From assembly GCF_030867095.1 (NCBI RefSeq), contig NC_081825.1, positions 43,266,501-43,330,500 on the forward strand: a stretch of DNA of 64,000 bases, given 5' to 3'. The notes under the pieces are model-generated. The model was not told where the DNA came from. It ran no database searches and saw only the letters and a program-made list of their open reading frames with translations. The translations under genes were made by a program, and so were the position numbers. This DNA is from Alligator mississippiensis. Its lineage: Eukaryota > Chordata > Crocodylia > Alligatoridae. Shown piece by piece: positions 34,061-46,296 of this stretch (the first letter of the stretch is position 1; each line of letters begins with the position of its first letter).

Positions 34061-34974
34061 AATAGGACTGAAGCCATCATCATAGTCTTAACGTGCTCTT
34101 CTTCTAATAAAATAGATTACTAGGATATGGCCTGAACAGTAACATGAAAATTATTTTTAGTTTATATCAGACAAGATATATCACAAAGAAACTAGTGTTA
34201 AATTTACTGATGGATAATTATTAGGCTTAAAATGAGGGTCAAATTAAAAAAAAAACAACTGAAAATGAAGGCACAGTTGCTCAACTAATAGCACACTGTG
34301 ACATTTCTTCCACAACTTAATTTTAAGATGTTATTATCAGACAGCTTTAACCAGTTTTTAATAATATAGTTTTCTAAATAAGGTGTCTTAATTTTCATAT
34401 TTGCACCATCACATGTATGATTACTGCCAAGAGTGCAGTATAAATAAGTATAATGTTGTTTGACTTTGTAACACTTTAAGACATTCAGTTTGAGCCTCAT
34501 CACATATAATAAAATAGCCTCTAAATATGCTGTTTATAGTGGAGAAGACTAAAAGAAGAATTATTTTTTTATTGTAACGTGTGTCTACATGAAGAATCCT
34601 TTCTTTAATCACAAGATGGGTCAGGAAATGTATATACTTTAGAAGCACTTTGGATATTCATTAAAAGTGTCAATTGGACACTTTTAGTGTCCTAAAAGTA
34701 GGAATTGTAGCTGTATTACTGTATTTGGTAAAGAATTATATAATAACAATAAGAAAAAATACTAATTATTCATACTTTGAAAAAGGACAAGGAACAATTA
34801 GACACTCATTTTCTGAAAGCCATTCTTATGGGGAAAAAAAGACATCTCTGCTATTTTCTGTGTTATTTGGCAAATAATACTATCCAACTCCTAGATCACC
34901 TTATAGCAACCCCACCTTCTGGAATAATGAGGTATGGAGGTTTTCTGTTGCTGAGGAATATGTTACAGATTTCT

Positions 34975-35033
34975 CACAAAATCATAAAAGTTAAAGATGG
35001 AAGAGGCCTGGTTACTTATTAGTCCACCTGAGA
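34975..35033 (-). mobile_element. CR1-like LINE 3' tail, minus strand
   Basis: AAAATCATAAAAGTTAAAGA, TGGAAGAGGCCTGG and TTAGTCCACCTGAG follow the reverse complement of a CR1 3' UTR ('ATCATAGAAT...GGAAGGGACCT...TCTAGTCCA'). Short and diverged. Confidence 0.5.
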
Positions 35034-35035
35034 TT

Positions 35036-35268
35036 TGCCTACACATCACCATATGGCGATGTTCTTACAGTGCCATGCTTTAATACTTCCAGAAGGAAGT
35101 ACTAAAGCACAGCGCAATATGGGCAGTTACTGTGCCGTGTGTGTGGCACATGGTTAGATTTTGCCATTACATCACTATAGTGGCACACTATACCGTGGGA
35201 ACACGCTACTATGGTGATGTAGCTGCCACTTGCATGTAGAGCACATTATCGCCATATCCTTACCAAGA
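35036..35268. mobile_element. MITE with two internal hairpins
   Basis: ATATGGCGATGTTCT near the left end is mirrored by ACATTATCGCCATAT at the right. A hairpin at 35077-35108 has arms GCTTTAATACTTCC / GGAAGTACTAAAGC around AGAA. A second has arms TTACATCACTATAGTGGC and CGCTACTATGGTGATGTAG. Non-coding. Limits are approximate. Confidence 0.55.
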
Positions 35269-35274
35269 CATGTT

Positions 35275-37700
35275 GATTTCCTGTTACAAAATATCAACAA
35301 ATGGTTTGTTCATTTTCATTTTGGTTTTAAACATGACAAGTGATGATGCTTGTGCCATTTCCATTGGGAATTATTCCACAATAAATTGGGAGAGCACCAA
35401 TGACTTGATTTTACCTGTTTCAAGTCCTTTTGTTTTTAATTCCATAATAATTTTTAACTTACAATGTTTTTTTTGTATTGCATTTTTAACTGGAAGAATA
35501 CACTGAACATTTCATGCTGGATTTCTCACCAAGAACTTAATATAGATGGGCCACATTAATTCTAGAGTCGCCGAAGTTCATTATCTTATTGCAAAGAAAA
35601 CCAATGTCACTGGATTTATCTGTTGTGTACACTACAGTGATGCCATCTGTATGATTTTCTTTTCAAGTTTCTCCTTTCTTTTCTTTATCACTTTCTCCCC
35701 TCCTTTACATGTTCAAAACCTACCTTCAAGCAGTTATCTGCCAATATCTTTAAAAACCAAACTCTTCAGAAGCCACTTGCAATTCCTGTTTAAGGGCCAC
35801 TGCCAAGAATTACTTCTCATGAGATTCATCTGATAGCTTGCTTCTTTTCATTTGGCTCTGAGGAACACATCTCCCATCTCATCTGCTCAAAAGCTTTTAA
35901 AATGCTTTTCCAGGAAACTCATGACTAACATCATTATTTTGACAAGAAAACTGCTAACATCTGTTCCTTAAAAACACACTGCTGAAAGGACTTCTACCAT
36001 GCTCTGTACAAACCCTATTACTCTAATCAATATTTGAAGAATTAAAAAAAAACAACCCTCAAATCATTACCCTGACTTCTATAAAAATATACTGCTAAGT
36101 TTGTGTTTCTTTAAGTAACACAGAAAAAAATGACAAAAATACAGATAAATTATTATTATATTCTAGCACGGTATTTTTAAGGAACCTGAGGGAATTAGAT
36201 ACCCATGTCCCAGTGAAACTCCTGTCCATCAGATATAAGGAAAATAGGAGACTTAGTAATAAATGGGGAAGTTTTTATTCAATTTTTCTGTGAACCACAT
36301 ATCTACAAATTCCTACTACAAGCTACTTTCAGTAAACTTTGTGATAACAGTTAAAATAACTAGTTCTTTATTTCCTAGCCAAATGAAAGGTAACAGCTTG
36401 ATGTTCCTAAAATTAAGTACAGTAAAAAAGTAGCATGAAAGAGGAATTCAAATTCCTGTTTTTAATCAATTAATTGCCTCCCAAGGGTTGAGAGGAAGAA
36501 AGAGAAAACATGATAAAGGAGGGTACAGCAAAGAAAAGAGTCCTCCAAATAGCATTGAGTGATCTAGACTTTTCTTCCAAAACTTTTCACAAGTATATTT
36601 TTAGCAGTTCAGTCTCTCTTTTCCCCCTCTTTCCTCTATTTGACTATAATGATCAGTGGAGGAGGTTCTTTCTTTTATTCCACTAACCATTTCTGACATG
36701 CTATTGGCAATATTATATACTGTAATGTTTCTTTGTTCTTAGTTAGCTTTGTTTGCATTGGGAGAAGAAACAGAGATAGCATATATTTTAAGTGTGCCTC
36801 AAGCCATGACTCAATATAATTTTTACCACTTAAAGCAAATGACCACAATATCAAAAGTAGTCTTAATCCAGCTTAAAAATGTAAGAATTTCCAAATATTT
36901 TAAACAATTTTACAAATAAATGTGTATATTTTTGCATGTTTCAACCTCTTAGACACTAGGGGGTAGGTAGGTGTTGACAAAGATTGTAGACAGTCAAAAT
37001 AGTATAAGAAATGATTGCTGTAGTTTTAGTTTAAGCATTTTAACAACATCTCGTGATTTGCATTACTCTGTTGTATATTTATTTCTATATTTTAAATCTA
37101 TAGAAGAACTGCATCTTTCCAGAAGTACTGATTAACTCAATCAAGGCTTGGTTAGTATGGATAATGATTAGTACCAATTAGAACTTTTGGGGCCAGTAGC
37201 TTCATCCACGTCAGGTAGTATTATACAGTGACTATATACAAATTATCAAAGATGAAGTTCCCCCTTTTAGGAACAAATATCTCCTAAGGAACTAACTTAT
37301 AGCTCCCAGTTCATAAGGCACTGAAATGTGTTGAAACTTATGTGCCTCTTCCTTAGCAACATCATTTCTATATAAACATTACCCTCAGACATTCATATTA
37401 GGAAAGGACCATGCCAGATTAGACCTCATATCTACTATTTATGTGCTCTCTGGCTCTAAGAAGCCTGTGGGAATAAGGTTGGTATGAATTATGGTGTAGA
37501 CAGGAGCTTTGTGTAGTTACAATATGACATTCTCCCATTAGAAAATGTGAACATACAAGTATTCTCACACAATTTCTTGTGGAGGAAACCTGACTGGTTT
37601 GCAAGAAAGACCTTCCACTTCCAGACGCAAAGACCTCACCTGTGTGAAAGTTTCTTGCACCAGAACAAATGCCTGCATGTTTTGCTTGACTTCCCCCAAA
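35275..37700. other. AT-rich interval with no assigned feature
   Basis: No coding exon, RNA gene or named repeat recognised. Confidence 0.35.
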
Positions 37701-37713
37701 GACCAGAAGCTAC

Positions 37714-38559
37714 TAGGGCTGTGCAAAATGTCGATGGGTGTTTCATTTTGAAGCTGTTTCAATATGTTTCAAGTTTGAAACAGTGAAATCAAAATTAAAC
37801 AAAAGGCTTCGAAACAGCTTCAAAACAAAACGAGGGCACTTGAAACATTTCAAAAGTTTCAAAATGTTTCAAGTTTCGAAGCCAGGCTTGCTGCAGCTTA
37901 ACAGAAACTAAGGAGAGGGAAGGAGAAAGGACTGCTCTCTGATATTGATATCTAGCTCCCTGTTCAATTCCCCAGCTCTCTAATCGCTCCCTCCAGCTCT
38001 CTGATCATTTCCTCAGCTCTTCCTGGGGGTACAGGCCCCCAATCTGCACGTGGGTTTTCAGCAGGCTGTCACTGAAACTACAGTGGCAGCCTGCTGAAAC
38101 CTAGTGCACAGATCCAGGGGCCCGTGCTCCCCAGGAAGAGCTGGGGAAGTAATCAGAATCTAACAGAGGCTTGGGGAATTGAACCGGGAGCTGGGGGACT
38201 GTTTAGGTCCCTAAACAGTCCCCCAGTTCCTGGTTTGATTCCCCAGCTTTCTGATTGCTTCCTCCAGCTGGTAGAGCCACTTAGAGTGCAGCCTGGTGGT
38301 GGGAGGCAGGGAGAGCCAGGGCTTCACTCCGAGCAGCTTTGCCAGCCCCCCACAGAGCTCAGCCCAGCTAAATGTTGAAACGCATCGAAACAGTGAAACA
38401 GTTTTGACGAAACAAAATAGAATAGCGCTTCAAAACTAAATGAAATGAAACACTGTCCCTTTGAAACTGTGAAATGGAAGTCAAAATGAAATGAAATGAA
38501 ACACTGTCCCTTTGAAACTGTGAAATGGAAGTCAAAATGAAATGTTTCTCACAGCCCTA
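37714..38559. mobile_element. hAT-type non-autonomous element, 846 bp (second copy of family)
   Basis: Starts TAGGGCTGTGCAAAATG and ends TTTCTCACAGCCCTA, a clear inverted terminal pair (TAGGGCTGTG/CACAGCCCTA, 10 bp). Flanking octamers are GAAGCTAC (37706-37713) and CAAGCTAC (38560-38567), 7 of 8 identical. Subterminal regions are built of GTTTCA/TGAAAC repeats, as in the 3944-4917 copy. The interior (37,920-38,340) contains CCCCAGCTCTCTGAT-type direct repeats and their inverse. A 45-bp segment near the right end (AAATGAAACACTGTCCC...) is tandemly duplicated at 38446-38538. No ORF for a transposase. Confidence 0.85.
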
Positions 38560-38569
38560 CAAGCTACTC

Positions 38570-41500
38570 CCTTAACCTTCCCCCATCAGGGAGGTTTTGG
38601 TTTGGGGAGGGCACACAAAAGATTTTCTTACTATTTGACTCCTCCCAATCTCAGGGTCTTCAGTCTGGGGAAGGTATGGGCAGGAAGCCATGGGGGTGGG
38701 GGGGGGGGTGGAGAAGGGCATATCTCTAGAGCAGAGCTCAGCCCCAGATTGCTGAAAGGCTGCAGGTAGGAATGCCTATACACTCCTCCTCTCATCAGGA
38801 TTTCTAGTATTGTGAATTTCCCAGACATTTGCCAGAAATAAATGCCTGTCTATAATTCTTGTACTCTCATAAATACCATCTCTTCAGTTAAAAAATATAT
38901 TATTGGTGCTGTGCCAAGATATCCATTTTGGGTTGAACAAACAGTAATTTAAAAAGGAAATTGGCAAAGGGGTGGATTCAGTGAAGCTCTCTGGGGTAAC
39001 TGGCCAGTAGTTAAATAATACAAACTCATTAAGCATCTAACAAAAGTTTTTGGTTGTGTAGATACTTGCATATCTCAAACTGTGTGTTCCAAATCTTATA
39101 TGCACCATTTGAATGCCTGCATGTACAAGCTGCTTGCTTTTGAAAAAAAACAAACTTTGACATCCCTGTTTCATAATGCAGTTGCAATCTTTATTGCTAA
39201 AAGCAGATAAAATAAAAGGTTTAGATACATTAAGAGCCAGACATTATTTATATATGTTGTACTAATACCTAAAACTTGAGTTCAGAGGTCCGCTGTACTG
39301 GGTACAATATAAGCACATGGTAACACATAGCTTAGGCCCCACCCAACTCACTATCAGGGCACAAAAGATATGAGAAAAAAGAGGTATTTTTTATTTTTGT
39401 TATACAGATGAAGCACGTTAGATTACTTCCTTTCCAAAGATCAGGAAATCTGATTCCAGGAAATCAGATTTCCAATAAAACTGATGAAGTGAAGAATTAC
39501 ACTCAGCTATTTTTATGTTCAGAACATCTGTCTTAAACAGAAAACTATCCATTCCATTTTACTGATAAAATGATTGTGTCATGATTTTGAGGATCCAAAT
39601 CCAGATTTCCCCACAAGTCTCACAGGACATAATTTTAAGAAAAAGATTTCTTTAACATTGACTTTGTTTCCATTTCCTGTTTTATGGCCCACAGTTTCTG
39701 TAATAAGCAACTGTTGCTCCTTAAAGCATGTAGTTACCTTGCCATATTTGATCCATAATTTTAATATAGTATGGCACTTAAAATCCTTCACTCAAACACC
39801 TCACCAAAGATTTAAGCAAGTACATATAAACTTATGTAAATATAAAACTACTGAGGGTTATTAAAGACTGTTGGTAGATAGGAAATTAGAGGCATAGCTC
39901 ACAGTCAATATACTGTCAAGTTTGCCAGTGTATAATTCCAAGAGAGAGGGATGATCTGGAGACTTCTATCTTAATTTTTTTTTTTTTTTTTTTTGTATTT
40001 TATTTCCAACTGATAAAAAATACAAACACCTGCTATGGTCACTAATCCAATCTTCACCAAAGGTATAGAAAAAATCATTAGTCACTTCAAAGGGCTCTTG
40101 TTACATGCACATTTTGTTCTCCAGCCAGTAAATGAAATGATTGATCTCAGTAAGACCAACATCATTACTAACTATCACTAGGGTGGCCTTCTCAAAAGAT
40201 GTCAGTAAAATGATTTACAGTTGTCCTATGGTTCATTAAGCAGGTGTTAGATACAGAGATGCGTCACCATCCTGCAGGGCTGGAAAGTCATTGATGTCTT
40301 TGTAGTGATCAGTCATTTAGTATAGATAGTTGATCAGCAGGGCATCTCTTATTCGAGTTGTTAACGGGCAGACTGAAAAAAGAAAGTGACCTGCAGCTGA
40401 AGAAATTTAAATTGTATATTAAGTTGGGGTGTAATTTTCAAACACCTACATTGCAGTAAATGGCTTTCAGTGTGTTTGCATGGGCTTTTTGCAGAGCCCA
40501 GGAGTAAGTAGTTTGATAAGTATTTTCAAGGGGTTAAGGCCAGCTACTTATAAAGGACAAGGTCCTAATTAGACAGACTCTGGAGATTCAAAGCTCTGAC
40601 ACAATTAAGTGCTGTTGATTTAATCATTTCTGGGACATGACTAAATTTGCAACTTTACATTTTCAGATGTTTTAATCATATCATTATAATGTGCTGTTAT
40701 TTATGCTGGTTATGACAGAACTGAAAAGATAGCTTGACACAATCATACAACTGGTAAAATTCCTCCTACATGAAGCTATGGAGACAGCAGTACTGGTAGA
40801 AATGCTAAAGGAAATCAGAAACTACCTGGTGAGCTGGCCCAAATAAACATTTGTAGAAAAAGAGGAAACTGAACATATAGATTAGATCCGTGAATTGTTA
40901 GTCAGCAATTAAAGCAAGGTCAGTATTTGTAGCAAAGGAGACATTGTTACAAAGGCCTTTGGAAACAAAGTCCTTTTGTAAGCAAGAACTAGACACACAC
41001 AAATTGAAAATAAGATGTCAGATATTGCATGTAGCTGCACTAGAAGTTCCCCAAACTACTCCAGCTGCCCAGCAGCTGTAAGACCCAAGAATCGAGTGAG
41101 AGAAGAGATTTTTCTGTTTTGGGGATCTGGACAGCATTTGTGGCAGAATCCTTAGCCCAGGAGATCTCTCAGATTCTCCCAAGTACAGTTTTGCAAGGAT
41201 CCTCTTGAGACCATTTTATTTATTTATTTACTTGGAGTGCATCACTCACTCCCATATTTTCATCTCCGTTCAGGTCCTTTCTTGCTGCCTCCCTCTATGC
41301 CATTTTTTTGTCTTCACTCAGTCACTCTGCAAATAATTGCCTCCAACTTTTTCCAATACAATGTGCCCTCTCTGTTTATTCCATTCTTGTAAAAGGAAAG
41401 CCGACTTGTTGTCCTAACTACAGTAGTGACAAGCATGTAAACGAAAATAAATTTAAACATGTGAAACTGCCACAAAGCTTGATGCACAAGCACTGTCCAT

Positions 41501-41640
41501 CAAATTGACTGTATGATCTTTCTGCTGTTCTCCTTTATCCTGCTATCCCAATCACCCTTCCTCTCCATTCTTCCATTCTTTCTCATGTGCTATGGATTAT
41601 AAAGCTCTTTGGGGTATAAACCATGTATTTTATATGTTGT
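38570..41640. other. Mostly AT-rich interval with no assigned gene
   Basis: No coding exon recognised. A 20-base T run lies at 39975-39994. Nothing that I can name as a mobile element. Confidence 0.35.
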
Positions 41641-41654
41641 TTAAAGTACTAGTA

Positions 41655-41905
41655 CAGGCAACCCCCACTTAACGCAGTTCTGCTTAGCGCTATTTTGCTA
41701 TAACACTCATTTTAAATTTATACCTGATTTCACTTAGCACTCAGCGATTTTCATTATAACACTCACGGTCACCATCTTGGGTCATTAAAAACACTTGTGG
41801 TTGCCATCTTGGATCATCAAAAACTTTTGGTTTTGCTTAATGCTTGTTTCGCTTAACACCCAGTTTTTCAGGAACCAATTAAGAGCACTAAGTGGGGGTT
41901 GCCTG
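41655..41905. mobile_element. Tigger/pogo-like MITE, 251 bp, TA target site
   Basis: CAGGCAACCCCCACTTAACG at the left and AAGTGGGGGTTGCCTG at the right form exact terminal inverted repeats of at least 16 bp. The element is flanked by TA on both sides (41653-41654, 41906-41907), the target duplication of Tc1/mariner/pogo transposons. Internal repeats of CTTAGC/GCTTAA and CATCTTGG.TCAT are present, with no transposase. A CAGGC..ACCCCC.CTTA start resembles Tigger-type ends; the superfamily call is good, the exact family is not known to me. Confidence 0.88.
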
Positions 41906-41909
41906 TATG

Positions 41910-43455
41910 CTATAGGTAAATGGTATAATTTATAATGATAAAACATATGGTATGAAAGATTTTAATGGTCCACATACCACTAATAGCAAAAATAAATAAA
42001 TAGCCCCTTAAAAAAACTGGTAAGATTCATGTTGTGTAAAAATCAGTGACTGCTGCATAACCTACATGCACACAGAGTGAAAATCAGCCATAATGTAATA
42101 CATAATCCATGGTGGGCATGTTATTTAGGTTTCCTTGGATATTAAATATTAATATGAAGGAGATGAACACATGCATTCACTTGAACAGGGAATAAGATGC
42201 TTACATATAGGCAAAACATAACATACAAAACAACTAACAATGGATTGACAAGTGATATAATACAACCAATAAGAAAAGATAACAAGATAAGGTTAGATAG
42301 TGGGAGACAAGGAAGTACATGACTATACTGGATCCACAGAGCTGAGCTCTGTGAAATGTATTGTTTCATGCCCAAAGGACAAAATAGTAAAACCATAGAC
42401 AATGAAACTGGAAATGTTGTGGCAAATACACAAATGGCACTTACAAATGGGAAAACCTTAACAGCTGGAAAGGAAATAGATATTCTAACCCCAAAATGAA
42501 AACTAATAGCAGAAACTATAGCAATATATAAGAGCTGCCAATACCACAGGGATTAGCAAAAGTAAACAGTAATAACAGAATCACCAGGGAGACCATGTCA
42601 ACATGTACCAGCAGGTCCATTCCATTGGAATGGAAATGAATGCTTGCAGATAATGAGCAGAAAATAAGATGCCTACTTATAAGTACTTTGCAGTAATGAA
42701 CCTAGATGGCACAAAGCGAGAAAAATAATTAGACCCATATTTTTTTTCTAATACATGGACTTCTAGTGTAAATAAATCTTTGCACAATTTAGAAATGAAA
42801 CATTTTGCAAAGTTTAAAGAGCTAGGGAATAAACATATAACTGGCAGCAGGCCAATGGTGAAAGTATGAAAGCCCAAAATGGTAGTATAACAAAATAATT
42901 CACCCACAGTTGACTAGTGAACAAGAGACAGAATAAAAAACTATCATGCATTTGAAACATTTGAGGTCAAACCATTAGGACCAACAAACAACTAGTTTTA
43001 TATAAGTGAACAGGATTATGTATTTAAACAAACTTAATGGCACTGAACTCTCCCTGCCGTGGACTAGCCAATATACCACCAGTTAAAGATGTGGACTTCA
43101 GCACCATGAAAGAGAAACTTCACAATGAGTAGTAAGTGCACTTTGGAGAATTTGTTTCATTTCTCTCTGTGGCCAGTACAATCTAGTTTATCCAGTATGC
43201 TTTAAAGTCATTTAAAACTATCAGATAACTGAAGTCTGGGTTAAACAGAGAAAATAATAATGGAAGGCTGATATGACACTTAGCTTATCTGAAATTCTTC
43301 TTAATTTAGATTTACTAGAACATAAATTAGCTATACACAATGATTATTTGTATATTTGACTTGTGACAAGTATTTGGCTCTGGACACATATGAATAACCA
43401 TGAAAACATATTTAAATACAAATTGATGTTTAGTCAAAGAAAAAATATTGATCCT
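41910..43455. other. AT-rich interval with no assigned feature
   Basis: No coding exon or named repeat recognised. The 86-codon minus-strand frame at 42142-42402 has no domain signature. Confidence 0.35.
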
Positions 43456-43459
43456 AGAG

Positions 43460-43710
43460 GATGTCTCTACACATGCACTTTAATGTGCAGTAGCCTATTC
43501 TACTGTGCATTAAAGCAGTGTGCAAAAAAGTGCTAATGCACTAATATGCAGTAGAATAGGCTACTGCGCATTAAGCGTCACCTAAAAAGCATGCACTTGC
43601 ACTACTGCATATTAGCACAGTTTAATGAACATTTATTTAGTATCTCATATTGAAGCTACTAAATTTAATGTGCATTAGAAAAGTGCATTAATGCACTTGT
43701 AGATGTGCTC
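43460..43710. mobile_element. Hairpin MITE, about 251 bp
   Basis: The ends are TCTCTACACATGCACTTTAA and its counterpart TAATGCACTTGTAGATGTGC. A strong internal hairpin pairs GCAGTAGCCTATTCTACTG (43487-43505) with CAGTAGAATAGGCTACTGC (about 43549-43567). The end motif (GAGCACATCTACA...) is shared with 55637-56113. No coding capacity; target duplication not resolved. Confidence 0.65.
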
Positions 43711-43879
43711 TGTAACTGCTTTTCCATTGCTTCTCAGGTCAGTAATAAAGACTTGGGTAAAAAAAAAAAGTGACAATATGTTGTGCTGGAAGAAAACTCT
43801 CAAGTTAGAAGACCACTACTAGTGGAGTTTTTGAAGGATTATTGCATTTTATATGTTTTCATAAAATATATCAGGTAAA

Positions 43880-44365
43880 AAACAACAGTGTGGTGAAATT
43901 AAGTGGAGAGGTATCATCATCACCCTCTAAGATTTAAATGTTATGGTAGAAAACCTGGATGACCTTAAATTGCAATAGTAGAAATGGAATAAAATTTAAA
44001 AACACAAAGTCCAAAGTCATGTACTTCTAACATTTTAACAAGATTTTTTCCTATGAACTGGCTAGGTTTATTAGTAGTAAAAGACAGAGTAGAAAAAGAC
44101 CCGGTTCCATTTGTTAATCACATTACAAGGAAACTCTTAATGCAATATAGCCATAAAAAAGGCAAATGTGATTCAGGCACGTATCAAGAGAAACATTTCC
44201 ATTACAGAGATGAAAATATAAATGGTATTACACAAGCCACTGGTAAGACCTCTGCTGAAGTACTCTGTACAGTCCTGATCCCATATGTTCAAAGATGAAT
44301 TTAAAATAAATCAGGTGCTTAGAAGAGCTATGAGGAAGATCAGGGTAGTAGAGAACCTATTTTCA
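43880..44365 (+). pseudogene. Old CR1-type RT C-terminal fragment, cut by a Penelope-like element
   Basis: The frame at 44053-44300 reads WLGLLVVKDRVEKDPVPFVN, KLLMQYSHKKGKCDSGTYQE, TGKTSAEVLCTVLIPYVQR. This follows the post-catalytic part of CR1 RT ('...hLGL...', the 'AxKKAN' helix, 'LVRPxxEYCxQ'). The nucleotide sequence continues to CTTAGAAGAGCTATGAGGAA (44320-44340), the CR1 'ERVQRRATRM' region. CR1 similarity then stops abruptly at about 44365, where Penelope-type sequence begins. It is more diverged than the other CR1 copies. Confidence 0.7.
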
Positions 44366-44369
44366 CACA

Positions 44370-45875
44370 AAAATCTTGACTTGTTAAGCATAATAAAAAC
44401 AAAAGCTAAGGATAAATACATTAAAATGGCCCCACAATATGGCAACCTTTTTATGAGCCTCCTGGAAGAAGAATTTCTCAAGGACTGTACCATCAAACCC
44501 ATGCTATACTTAAGATATATCCATGAACTCTTCATCATTTGGACATAAAACCTGCAATCTTTGACTGATTTCAATCAGAAATTCAATAATCATCACACCT
44601 CCGTCAGACCGTCTCTTGAATACTCCAGCACCAACATTTCCTTTTTAGGCAATATGATCACTATTCAGAATGGTAAAACACAAACCATCATATACAAGAA
44701 GCCCACAGGCCAACTTACATATCTGCAGAGAACCAGCAATCACCCTAAACACACCAAGAAAGCTGTGATATATAGCTAAGACCTCCAATATCACTGAATT
44801 TGCACCAAGGAGAATACCTGTGATCGTCACCTCACAAATCTGAAAAGGGCTTTCACTCAGGAAGGACACTCCTCCAGAGAGATAGATCATGCTTTTGAAA
44901 GAGCCACCCGGATACCATGTGAAGAATTGCTGCAGGACAAAAAGAAAATCCCCATGAAATGCACACCATTAGTTATGACATACCATCCCTCCCTGGAACC
45001 TATACGGAAAATCCTCAAAAAATTGCAACCCATACTAGAAGAAGACCCAATTCTTAAAGAGATCTTCCCAGAACCACCCATCCTAGCCTTTAAATAAGCA
45101 CCAAACTCCACCAACCTCATCACCAGAAGCAAACTTCCTATGGCCAAAGCCACACCAAATAGATCCAGAACATGCCATGAAAAGAAATGTAAAACCTGCC
45201 AACACTCCCATAATAACTATACCTCACAACAGAACCATCAACGTTCTTAGATCCTCTATCTGTACCACCAGATATGCAATATATTTTATCTAGAGCATTA
45301 AATGCCCTGATGGAAAATATGTAGGAGAAAACAAACAACAACTGCATACCAGAATGAATGCATACCAAAAATCCATCAAAGACAAAAATACCCAATTACA
45401 TGTGGGTGCATATTGGTCACAAGACAAATCACCATCTCTCCAATCTCTCAGTTCTAATCCTCAAAGGGAATTTACAAAACACCTTTCGTAGACAAGCCTA
45501 CAAACTTCACTGCATCATCCTACTGGATACAAACAATCATGGATTAAATATAAACATTACATTTATGGCCCAGTATCACCTACCTAACATCTGATACCCC
45601 AGGAAACCTCTCTACAAAATACCAGTTACATTTTATCACCAGGTCTAAATTTCCCTCCCTTGTTTCTCACCCATTGTCTGCCACACATTTGGATTTTCAT
45701 TGACTGGCATTCTTACACTGACTGGCTTCTGACTTCTATCCCATCCAGGAAGAGCACAAAACAACTGCAGATGCTTCCTCTGCCTGAAAAAGGGTCTTTG
45801 CACCAAAAGCTTGCAAAGAAGAATTTTTCCAACTATACATTTTTGGTTCAGAAATATCGGGTCAGCTTATACCAG
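44370..45875 (+). mobile_element. Penelope-like element (PLE), 5'-truncated, degenerate
   Basis: A Penelope-like retroelement remnant that keeps the C-terminal half of the RT, the linker, the GIY-YIG endonuclease and a 3' tail. The 3' tail contains CCTGAAAAAGGGTCTTTGCA, CCAAAAGCTTGCAAAG, then TTTTTCCAACTATACATTTT and GGTCAGCTTATACCAG. These correspond, in reverse orientation, to the paired ends at 51.0 kb. Its left end abuts a CR1 fragment. Coding details are in the next entry. Confidence 0.85.
44430..45590 (+). pseudogene. PLE polyprotein remnant: reverse transcriptase + GIY-YIG endonuclease
   Basis: The RT part begins MAPQYGNLFMSLLEEEFL and LYLRYIHELFIIWT (44426-44547), where a YIDD-type catalytic motif is changed to YIHE, so polymerase activity is lost. 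A second segment (44561-44779) reads NISFLGNMITIQNGKTQTII, YKKPTGQLTYLQRTSNHPKH, TKKAVIYS, typical of the PLE RT thumb side. Downstream, in broken frames, comes PLEPIRKILKKLQPILEED (~44990-45050) and a Cys/His-rich linker CHEKKCKTCQHSH (45172-45210). A GIY-YIG module follows: TRYAIYFI (45269-45292), then KYVGENKQQLHTRMNAYQKS (45319-45378) and HVGAYWSQDKS (45400-45432). The usual 'YVGET..LxxR' core is visible with a Thr-to-Asn change. Frameshifts and stops make it inactive. RT plus GIY-YIG in this order is diagnostic of PLEs. Confidence 0.87.
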
Positions 45876-45884
45876 TCTCCACGT

Positions 45885-46292
45885 GCCCTCACTGTGGAGG
45901 AGGCACCCAGGGAGCAGACACATGCTGCAGCACCGCTTCCAGGGGCTGGGGCCGGAGCCGGTCTTGGCAGTCAGCTGGTGTGGCCCAGGCAGCACCGCAC
46001 ATAGCGGGTGGGGCCATGCCAGCTAAGCGCCGAGTCTGGCCCCATCCCTTGCAAGCACATTATGGAAATGCTGCTTTGCTGAGCACTGATCCTAGCCCCA
46101 TCCCCTGCAGGTGGTGCTTCCTGCACCATGCAAGCTGAGTGCCATGTCTCACAAGAGATGAGGATGGGCTCAGGACTTGACTGGCATAACCCAGCCAGTT
46201 GCAGGGGACAGGGCTCAGCACAGTGCCTGGCCAAACAGCATCTCTATAATGACAGCAAGGCCCACAGGCTGTGCTCAGGCTGGGCCCATGCC
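45885..46292. repeat. GC-rich foldback block
   Basis: ACATTATGGAAATGCTGCTT, TGCTGAGCACTG (46060-46090) is mirrored by CAGTGCCTGGCCAAACAGCA, TCTCTATAATGAC (46218-46254). Between the arms lie repeated CCTAGCCCCATCCC/CAGGGGACAGGGCT motifs. No coding homology; frames here are compositional. Confidence 0.5.
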
Positions 46293-46296
46293 CCAT

